This document shows, one piece after another, positions 57,895 to 64,000 of a stretch of DNA of 64,000 nucleotides. This stretch comes from Owenia fusiformis. Its lineage: Eukaryota > Annelida > Polychaeta > Sabellida > Oweniidae. Position 1 is the stretch's first letter; every line of letters starts with the position of its first letter. Location of the stretch: contig CAIIXF020000006.1 in assembly GCA_903813345.2 (NCBI GenBank), positions 29,395,936-29,459,935 on the forward strand. Reading direction: 5' to 3'. The translations under genes were made by a program, and so were the position numbers. The notes beneath the pieces are model-generated. The model saw only the letters and a program-made list of their open reading frames with translations. It searched no databases and was not told the origin of the DNA.

Positions 57895-58322
57895 CTATAC
57901 TGTGTGATGATTTATTTTGCTTTCCTTTATTCATATATTCAGCTATGTAGACAACTGTTTGAGGCTCATTTTCAAATAGACTGGTAAATCGATCTAATAA
58001 GCCAAAGTCCAACTTCTTACTTATTATCTGCACGTTTTTTTGTTTGTTCAGATTAATCAGTAAAAAATCATGACATCTGTCAGATTTCCCATAATATGCA
58101 CATTTTTGAAACCTATATCCAATAGATCATGTATTAAAGCCTATTCTTATTATATCTGCGTGTTTATAAGTATGATGTATGTTAGGAATTATCTAATTTG
58201 CTGGGGTCTGAGTTGACTAGGGTCCGAGTTAACTTGGGTCGAGTTGACTAGAAGCTGATGAAACATATATGTGGTAGTTCATGATTTTATGCTGTGTGTC
58301 ATGACCCCATACTTCCACTCAG

Positions 58323-58385
58323 ATGCAGGTGGAGTGGAGTTTGAAAAGATCTGGACTGCTCGAGTTTCATATGAGAACGAATTTG
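58323..58385 (+). CDS. liprin-beta: candidate 63-nt cassette exon of liprin-beta
   Basis: Acceptor CTTCCACTCAG, donor TTTG|GTACGA, 63 nt, phase 0 at both ends, matching the phase 0 junction between exons 54241-54329 and 59385-59448. It would add MQVEWSLKRSGLLEFHMRTN L. I recognise no vertebrate match, and the support is splice sites and symmetry only. Confidence 0.4.
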
Positions 58386-58539
58386 GTACGACACAAACTG
58401 CATGAACCTCCTCTCCTGCTTTGATCTTTTGTTCAGTTACTTTGTTGAATTGTTAGTTTTTAGTTCAGATTTTTATTGTGATGATTTTCAAAAATCGTTT
58501 TTGAGGATATATCATATTTTGACCACTCAATTAATAGTA

Positions 58540-58642
58540 CAATAACGTCATTTCTAAGGGCAATATAGTGAAATATTGGACCGAGGGCCAAAGGCCCAAG
58601 GTCCAATATTTCACTATATTGCTCGCAGAAATGGCGTTATTA
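58540..58642. repeat. long near-perfect hairpin
   Basis: 23-base perfect arms (58560-58582, GCAATATAGTGAAATATTGG onward, and 58600-58622) around a 17-base loop. Outer arms AATAACGTCATTTCT and AGAAATGGCGTTATT pair with one mismatch. It directly abuts the TIR element at 58645. Confidence 0.85.
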
Positions 58643-58644
58643 GT

Positions 58645-58869
58645 ATTATTACCACCGTTAACGACCAGGACTGAAACAGCAAGAAAATCTTATGCACTGA
58701 ACGATATCTAACTTCCCGGGGAAAAATTGCCGGTCCAGAATATATTCTAGACCGGTCCATATGGACCACCACTATGACGTCACACATTTCTCAGGTCGAT
58801 ATAGTAAAATGAATGCCTTCTAAACTAGCACTAAAACCCCTAGAACTGGCCCGGCAAGGTGGTAATAAT
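58645..58869. mobile_element. 225-bp TIR element with CRE-like TGACGTCA
   Basis: ATTATTACCACC at the left and GGTGGTAATAAT at the right are perfect inverted 12-mers. The interior has GACCGGTCCATATGGACC (partly palindromic) and CTATGACGTCACACATTT, the latter shared with the foldback element at 43.6 kb. Possibly one composite element with the adjacent hairpin. Confidence 0.65.
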
Positions 58870-59384
58870 TGAAACACGTTCCTCGTTTAGTTTCGAGATG
58901 ATGTATTTTAATTATGTTAAACAAAATGTACTTAACTTCATGTACTGTATGTTGATTTCTCCATGCATATCAAAGATATTACCCTGTACGTTTAAATAAA
59001 TAGTTCTTGTGTGAATTGCTGAATGCTAGTTTGAATAGATGTACTTTTACAAATATTATTATTAGAGTATGATGTTCAGATCTGGAATCTGTCATAATAT
59101 TCAGAATTTTGTGCCTTTTGATTTTCTTAGCGCAATAACTGAATTTTCACACAAGCAAATTTGTATTGATATTATCTTTCCCTTTGAATTATCGTTTTTA
59201 CATCCATTGATAATGATTATTCAGAAAAAAGTCAAATGAGATATTAAAATTACTTAAATGAAAACTCCCAATTTTATTATGTATCAGATACTCATAAAAG
59301 TACACTGTGGGTATAGTACGAAAATAGCTATTTCCCTCTAATTTTTGTACATTGCATATTTAACACCATATTTTTTGTTAACAG

Positions 59385-59448
59385 CAGCCCGAAGAGGTCC
59401 ATAGTCTGCCCAGACATATGCAGCTACCAAGTGCCACTAGTACCCCAG
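59385..59448 (+). CDS. liprin-beta: liprin-beta exon: linker
   Basis: 64 nt, enters in phase 0, leaves with one base. Donor CCAG|GTAATG. The acceptor is a tandem ACAGCAG, so the exon may start at 59385 or 59388 (one Gln more or less). It encodes QPEEVHSLPRHMQLPSATST P. Confidence 0.75.
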
Positions 59449-59793
59449 GTAATGTATACACATACTCTGTTTAAAGTACTCTATCACTTAAAAGAAAAGT
59501 ACAGGTATTATTCTTGAAAAACAGACTTCTCTGTCTTTATGTGCACTCTGCACAATTCTTGTTCAAATTTTGAAGATTTTCTTTTTTCTATACTTTGATA
59601 AAGAATGATATTGTATTGCTTTTAATAATGGGATCTTTGTCTGCAACTTTAAGGGATGAACATTTATTTTTAGTATGACCATCCATGTCACCCCCCTCTC
59701 TAAAATATAGTGTTTGATAAAATGGAATTGAAGGGGATTCTCTCCAAATCTAACTTGATTATCCATGGCTAATGTTTTCCTTTTATTTTGCAG
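59449..59793 (+). other. intron, 345 bp
   Basis: AT-rich; ends in TTTTATTTTGCAG. Nothing else is seen. Confidence 0.6.
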
Positions 59794-59984
59794 TAAACTC
59801 ATTCTCAGAGAGTCCTACTAGGACTTTGACAAATGGCACATCCTTCAATGGTAATGGGACATACACAGGAAATGGCATGATGACACCCCCTTCAACCATC
59901 CATGTCACCCCCTCTCAACAAAGATCGCCAAATGTGATCCGCTCAAACAGCTGTGAAAATGTGACTCCCGTGCCAAATAATGAG
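59794..59984 (+). CDS. liprin-beta: liprin-beta exon: Ser/Thr/Asn-rich linker
   Basis: 191 nt, enters with two bases, leaves in phase 0. Acceptor TTTTGCAG. The donor GAG|GTTTGA is weak. It encodes VNSFSESPTRTLTNGTSFNG, an NGNGTYTGNGMMTPP stretch, then SPNVIRSNSCENVTPVPNNE. Low-complexity disordered linker; 'RSNSCENV' resembles a phosphorylation or 14-3-3-like site but that is a guess. Reading through the donor meets TGA at once. Confidence 0.82.
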
Positions 59985-60243
59985 GTTTGACTTAACAAAA
60001 ATTAGAACTTGCTTGCCTTTTTTATTTTTCTCTCTTTCAACTCCAAAATTACATTCAGGTGGTAATCAAAAAGTAATTGACTCACTGACATTTACACATG
60101 CAATATACAGAGAAAGCATCATTCTTTATTGATTACCCCTTGTATTTCTCAACATTGTTCCCTATACGCAGGTTCCAACTTCATTTTATGTATTTTATAA
60201 AGCTGTTATAAAAAATAAAATAAAATGATTAATGTCTCTTTAG

Positions 60244-60445
60244 GGTAGTCCCCCAGGAGTGCGTAGAGGGGGACCCTACAGTACTCTACCCAGAGATGTC
60301 CAGCTAGCCGTCCACGTCAACTCAAACACCAATGGAAAGAACACCAACACAAAGCGAGGCTTTGGTAAAGGTTTCTTTAAGTCGCGAGGGCACACATCTG
60401 CAAGCCCTGCAGCTACTAAGTGGAGTTGCTCAGCTCCCAACTTAG
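60244..60445 (+). CDS. liprin-beta: liprin-beta exon: STLPR and GFFK-SAPNL motifs
   Basis: 202 nt, enters in phase 0, leaves with one base. Acceptor TCTCTTTAG, donor TTAG|GTGATG. It encodes GSPPGVRRGGPYSTLPRDVQ, a linker, then KRGFGKGFFKSRGHTSAS and CSAPNL. GxGFFK and SAPNL are conserved hallmarks of the liprin-beta linker. The split codon G|CT with exon 62607 gives SAPNL-AETE, as in vertebrates, which fixes this donor. Confidence 0.93.
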
Positions 60446-60489
60446 GTGATGGCTCACGCTTACTATCAGCCAAGAGCTATGGCAAATAA
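60446..60489 (+). other. liprin-beta: open intron extension with early stop
   Basis: If the donor at 60446 is not used, the frame stays open for 14 more codons (GDGSRLLSAKSYGK) to TAA at 60487-60489. It could give a truncated protein without the SAM domains. No AATAAA follows closely, so a real alternative end is uncertain. Confidence 0.3.
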
Positions 60490-60724
60490 TGGGAAGAGGG
60501 GGGATTTTAATTTGTATGTATACATTGCATTCTGAAAACTAAATATTATCATTTAATTATTTGTTTTATTAAGTAGTATTGTTTAAATTTGAAAACTATG
60601 AACAGTTCATTTCATTTATTTTAGCATTTTGCTAGTGTTTTAATATTTTGATTTTTTAATTGGGGTATATTTGCCATGTGCTCTTGGTGCTTTTCTCTGT
60701 AGCTTTAATCACATCTTTCACATT

Positions 60725-61205
60725 GTATCATGAGGTACATATTGTATTATAGGATACAGTGTGGCATAGGGTACATATTGTATCATGTTGTACACATTGT
60801 GTCATTGGGTATACATTGTATCATATCATACACATTGTATCTTGGGTCTCATGTTGTATTATATAGTACATTTGTATTGCAAGGTACATATTGTATCATA
60901 TCAAACACATTGTATATCTTAGGGCTCATGTTGTATCGTATGGTACATTTGTATTGCAAGGTACATATTGTATCATATCATACACATTGTATCTCGAGTC
61001 TCATCTTGTATTGTATGGTACATTTGTATTGCAAGGTACATATTGTATCATATCATACACATTGTATCTTGGGTCTCATGTTGTATCCTATGGTACATTT
61101 GTATTGCAAGGTACATATTGTATCATATCATACACATTGTATCTTGAGTCTCATGTTGTATTGTATGGTACATTTGTATTGCAAGGTACATATTGTATCA
61201 TAGAG
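60725..61205 (+). repeat. 75-bp tandem repeat, four clear units plus diverged ones
   Basis: GCAAGGTACATATTGTATCA recurs at 60956, 61031, 61106 and 61181 exactly 75 bp apart; earlier units (from 60725) are shorter and diverged. As 75 is divisible by three, frames stay open in long stretches without being genes. Confidence 0.9.
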
Positions 61206-61918
61206 TACATGTACATAGCATTAAGGTTCTTAATCTATAAATCATTTGCACGTTCATTCACAGTTTAGGTTCCACATGAATGGTGGTAAAATATCACATC
61301 TTTGAGATATATAAGGTACAGGTAAACACTTAAGCTGTTACTGCTTTGCACTTCAACAGGAATTCAAATGAGCTCCAAAAATACCAAGATATCAGTGCGT
61401 GCCAAAATACTCCTAAATATAAAATTAATGAAAAATTGTTTGAACCTTGTTTCTAATTTTTCCAACTCCATTCTTTTAACCACTATCATCTGATACAACC
61501 TTTTGGAAAAATAATCATTTAAAAATTGGTTGAAATAATATTGTGTCAATAATGGTTGGACTTGGATTGCGCTAATATAACATTTTCACATTAAAAGATG
61601 TCACTGCTGCATATGGCTTGCATGAACATGCATTGGTGGAAAGCAATATTGCAAGAATAACAGAAATATGGTGCATTGGACTATTAAAACCATATAAATT
61701 AAAGTTGTTCTTTTGTTAAATAGACAAGAAGTGTCCCAAACTTTTAGGATTTGAAGTAAACATAATGTTGATCGTATGAAAGTATTTTAATTTTGTAATA
61801 TGTATTTTGTAAGCACATTTTAGTTCGTATAGATTATTCTATTGCAAGTATAGTTTCTTATAAGTACTTTTCCTTTATTTCCACTTTTGCTTATTGTGTA
61901 AGCTTGCTTATATTTAAG

Positions 61919-61960
61919 TTCACTTCCCCGAAGAAGAAATGTTTGAAACAATCAAAGAAG
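61919..61960 (+). CDS. liprin-beta: candidate 42-nt microexon of liprin-beta
   Basis: A long pyrimidine-rich tract ends CTTATATTTAAG; donor GAAG|GTAACT. 42 nt, phase 1 at both ends, so it fits between 60445 and 62607 without shifting the frame. It inserts VHFPEEEMFETIKE between SAPNL and AETE. TGC occurs at 61888-61890 and 61905-61907, the latter ending 12 bases before the acceptor, as in SRRM4-type neural microexons. As I remember it, human PPFIBP1 has an 11-residue alternative insert at this same junction. Confidence 0.5.
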
Positions 61961-62606
61961 GTAACTATAGTAACCATTCCTATGGCAACCAAATTCTTAA
62001 ACATACACATATGATACACAAATGCTTTGTGCACTTTTTCGTGATTTTAAATCAAAGTACATATATGCTCATCAAACGAACATCTGCATTGCCATCTATG
62101 AATGTAAAACTTCACTGCTGCTAAGCTTTGACGAGGAATGATCATTGAATATATGCACTGCTTGTATGTAATTGTGCATTCGGGACTTCTGCTATTAAAT
62201 TATGTGTGGTGTATACCTGTACATGTACATGTCCATCTTTGCATGACTGTAAGTTGATGAAAGGCGGCAGTTAATTCTCAGATTTGTTGAGTCTCTGGTA
62301 AAAATCAACATTGGAGCATTGGAATTGAAGTCACGGCTGTGGAAAATGAAGTTTTGTCAAAACCCTAACCAAGTGAAAACACATCAATGAAATACAATAT
62401 AGTCAGAAAACAAAATACTATGCAACTCCAAAAAGTTTTCCTATCTTGTAATTTCAAAAAAATATAGATACATGGTCACAAAATGTCTGATTATTATATA
62501 ATTGTGAAAAACCTCTCAGGCTTGAATATATATTTGTACAACATAACTTTATTATGAAAAATAATCAAAAAATTCTGACATTTAATGTTTAAGTTTTCCT
62601 TTTCAG

Positions 62607-62736
62607 CTGAAACAGAAGTTGCTGATTTTGATGATGGACAGTCTGACCCTGGTACAGCCCAACTACAAGTTCACCCCAAACCACAACAGACACAAGAGAT
62701 AAAGAAGAAGAAAGGACTGAAAAAATTCTTCACAAA
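62607..62736 (+). CDS. liprin-beta: liprin-beta exon: linker and basic KKKGLKKFF motif
   Basis: 130 nt, enters with two bases, leaves with two. Acceptor CCTTTTCAG, donor ACAAA|GTAAGT. It encodes AETEVADFDDGQSDPGTAQL, a Gln/Pro stretch, then QEIKKKKGLKKFFT. The last part corresponds to vertebrate KKKSRGIMKLFGKLRRSQS. Confidence 0.92.
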
Positions 62737-63067
62737 GTAAGTCAGATGTGTGGCTTTGAGAATATTCCATTAGTAGATTCAGTGCTCTATTCAGTGTAAA
62801 GTTTTTTCATTACCAGGTATGCATAAAATCATAATCCTTTTTGAAAAATAGGACCTTTTACTATTTTAACTTTGAGCATTAATTCTTGTCACAGTGTCAA
62901 ATGCTCATTGGTTTAGCTAATAAACTAAAATACTTAGAGTGAATCAAAAAGATGGCGTGACCATTTTGTTCAATGTTATCAGTATTGACTTGAGGCAATA
63001 TTCTTAAAAATCTGAGACAATGATATGTTATCAGGCTTGTTAAATTTATTGTTTTTATGTTATTTAG
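62737..63067 (+). other. intron, 331 bp
   Basis: AT-rich, no element seen; ends TTATTTAG. Confidence 0.6.
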
Positions 63068-63190
63068 AATAAGGCGGAGCAGCTCTCAGGATCTTGAACA
63101 AGAAATGGAGCAAAATAGCGAATTCAAACGTGGAGGTGTTAGGGCAACAGCGGGACCAAGACTTGGCTGGTCCAAAGACACAAATAGAGG
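63068..63190 (+). CDS. liprin-beta: liprin-beta exon: conserved pre-SAM motif
   Basis: 123 nt, enters with one base, leaves with two. Acceptor TTATTTAG, donor AGAGG|GTATCC. It encodes KIRRSSSQDLEQEMEQNSEF, then KRGGVRATAGPRLGWSKDTN R. FKRGG-RATAGPRLGWS is nearly invariant in liprin-betas. Confidence 0.95.
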
Positions 63191-63544
63191 GTATCCTACA
63201 ACTTTCTTTAAATCTATTTTCAGAGTCCTTGTTTAAGTCTTTGGTTCAACTTCTCTCCTTAGAACTTACACTTCCAGTAGGGTCTTCTGAAAGTAACATA
63301 CAATCGCAATAGCTTTGTTTTACATACAGTCTTTTTATAGAGAAACAAAATTTTTAGATTTTAAAGTTTTTAAAATTCTGTCCATCATATTTCTTGTTTC
63401 ATTTGTGATCATCAAGAAACTCTAAATATTTTATTGTTAAAGCATTTCATTTTATTATGTTAAAGTATTACATGTGGCAGTTTTCAAGCTATTTACCTTA
63501 AAGCACATGTATACCATTTACATATTTCAATTTTACACTTCCAG
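63191..63544 (+). other. intron, 354 bp
   Basis: No element seen; ends in ACACTTCCAG. Confidence 0.6.
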
Positions 63545-63813
63545 TGATATAGATATTCCCTTCGCCCGCTGGGACAATGATAAAGTTGCATTATGGGTAC
63601 ACCAAATAGGACTCAGTATGTACGTTGGTGAAGTTAAACGATGGTGCCGAAATGGAGAACAGTTATTACGTGCAACTCCTCACGATTTAGAAAAACATTT
63701 AGACATAAAAAATTATTTACATCGGAAAAAGTTGCAGTTAGCATTGCAATCAATAGGATCTGAATCGAACAAAGACAGTATGATTGGTACACTGGACCAC
63801 CACTGGGTAACAA
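63545..63813 (+). CDS. liprin-beta: liprin-beta exon: first SAM domain
   Basis: 269 nt, enters with one base, leaves with one base. Acceptor CTTCCAG, donor ACAA|GTAAGG. It encodes DIDIPFARWDNDKVALWVHQ, then IGLSMYVGEVKRWCRNGEQL, LRATPHDLEKHLDIKNYLHR and KKLQLALQSIG, a complete SAM1 (W-x5-V-x2-W start, DLEK-L-I-LHRKKL end). It ends GTLDHHWVT, where vertebrates continue RWLDDIGL into SAM2. SAM domains mediate binding between liprin-beta and liprin-alpha. The rest lies outside the window. Confidence 0.97.
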
Positions 63814-64000
63814 GTAAGGATATCATTTTTATCTCATACTTTTCCACTTTTTTCATTAGAATATTAGATTATCCCTCAAAAGGAAAGTTTCAGAAAAAGT
63901 CCTTGTAGTAATTGATTTTTCTCTAAAAATGTTTGCTAAATTCCAAATGTCACCCAGTTTTGTTTTTTTTAATAATCATTTATTTCATATATATACTATA
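63814..64000 (+). other. start of the next intron
   Basis: AT-rich, no coding signal. The ORF read-through past 63813 (to 63908) is intronic. Confidence 0.7.

Larger units (their letters stand above)
54589..58255. mobile_element. candidate TIR-bounded transposed unit carrying a gene
   Basis: Left 54593-54653 (TCTGGTCAACTCAGGCCCTA, then CAACTTGGACCCTAGTCAAC) and right 58202-58252 (ending GGGTCGAGTTGACTAGA) are imperfect inverted repeats, both built on CTAGTCAACTTGGACCC-like words. The 9-base direct repeat TGATGAAAC lies outside both (54580-54588, 58256-58264). Between them are the antisense gene 55209-57632, its presumed 5' UTR exon and a CG-richer insert at 54893-55105. There is no transposase. 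Nine-base duplications are typical of Mutator-like elements, but the class is not shown. Chance matching cannot be fully excluded in AT-rich DNA. Confidence 0.5.
54330..59384 (+). other. 5.1-kb intron carrying an antisense nested gene
   Basis: Holds the candidate TIR-bounded unit 54589-58255 with the nucleotidyltransferase-TPR gene, a candidate 63-nt liprin exon (58323-58385), a hairpin (58540-58642) and a TIR element (58645-58869). 58870-59384 is AT-rich with nothing recognised. Confidence 0.6.
60490..62606 (+). other. remainder of the intron
   Basis: Contains the 75-bp satellite (60725-61205) and the candidate microexon (61919-61960). 61210-61910 and 61965-62600 show no further element I can support. 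Confidence 0.55.
187..63813 (+). other. liprin-beta: liprin-beta gene body (partial at both ends)
   Basis: Gene-level entry. Fourteen exons (187-422, 21733-21933, 44469-44600, 46559-46667, 47164-47259, 52035-52096, 53806-53881, 54241-54329, 59385-59448, 59794-59984, 60244-60445, 62607-62736, 63068-63190, 63545-63813) have GT-AG borders and agreeing phases, 1,980 nt in all. Translation follows vertebrate liprin-beta from memory: coiled-coil stretch LVLQVSVLTDQ, SLETHKLDLMAE, AVESLMTANNEK, the GFGKGFFK and SAPNL linker motifs, FKRGGVRATAGPRLGWS, then SAM1. Liprin-betas are cytoplasmic scaffolds that bind liprin-alpha and are reported at cortical microtubule/adhesion sites and synapses. The start codon and SAM2/SAM3 lie outside. 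Introns hold two other genes and a probable second promoter. Family identity is secure; PPFIBP1 versus PPFIBP2 cannot be assigned, because they are vertebrate paralogues. Confidence 0.93.

Noticed and set aside
60730-61268. ORFs of 157 and 125 codons, Tyr/His/Cys-rich
   Set aside because: Two frames of the same 75-bp tandem repeat; no homology recognised.
1-64000. tRNA, rRNA, CRISPR, operon, riboswitch or prokaryotic signals
   Set aside because: None seen; the tandem repeats have no CRISPR spacing and the genes are spliced animal genes.

Overview
This is 64 kb of an AT-rich invertebrate animal genome: GT-AG introns from a few hundred bases to more than 20 kb, and dense minisatellites and short inverted-repeat transposons. 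The backbone is one large + strand gene that crosses the whole window and runs off both ends: liprin-beta, the homologue of vertebrate PPFIBP1/PPFIBP2. Fourteen coding exons can be placed between 187 and 63813, and their phases join without a break (1,980 nt, about 660 residues). They run from the N-terminal region, through the coiled coil, through a low-complexity linker with the conserved GFF-K and SAPNL motifs, to the first SAM domain. Upstream exons and SAM domains 2 and 3 lie outside. The nucleotidyltransferase/TPR gene at the right resembles a family I remember from marine invertebrates, so a lophotrochozoan such as a mollusc or brachiopod is my best guess, not a demonstrated identity.

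Layout: 1-12.4 kb is intron with a 0.9-kb tandem duplication, a minisatellite and several TIR elements. A 349-codon ORF at 12473-13519 ends at a splice donor in the right phase for liprin-beta exon 21733-21933, so it is probably an alternative first exon giving a lysine/serine-rich N-terminus. The 22.5-kb intron 21934-44468 holds a same-strand nested gene (28093-29181), a secreted Ig + MAM protein with a probable GPI anchor and its own TATA-like box and poly(A) signal. 44.5-54.3 kb holds six coiled-coil and linker exons, one of them a symmetric 96-nt cassette. Intron 54330-59384 holds a nested antisense gene (55209-57632, minus), an 807-residue protein with a pol-beta/GlnD-like nucleotidyltransferase motif and C-terminal TPR-like repeats. 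59.4-63.8 kb holds the last exons, with a candidate 42-nt microexon at 61919-61960.

Most unusual: the antisense nucleotidyltransferase-TPR gene sits between inverted repeats of about 50-60 bp (54593-54653 and 58202-58252), with the 9-base direct repeat TGATGAAAC just outside them (54580-54588 and 58256-58264). This looks like a 3.7-kb transposed unit carrying a host-type gene as cargo. Also notable are a five-fold tandem duplication of an exon end with its 5' splice site (52097-52290), a satellite grown from a dispersed repeat (26640-27545), and several TIR elements whose target-site duplications can be read directly.

How the parts relate: liprin-beta proteins are scaffolds that partner liprin-alpha and act at cell cortex, adhesions and synapses. 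The two nested genes share the locus but nothing in the sequence ties their function to liprin-beta. I saw no tRNA, rRNA, CRISPR or prokaryotic feature.
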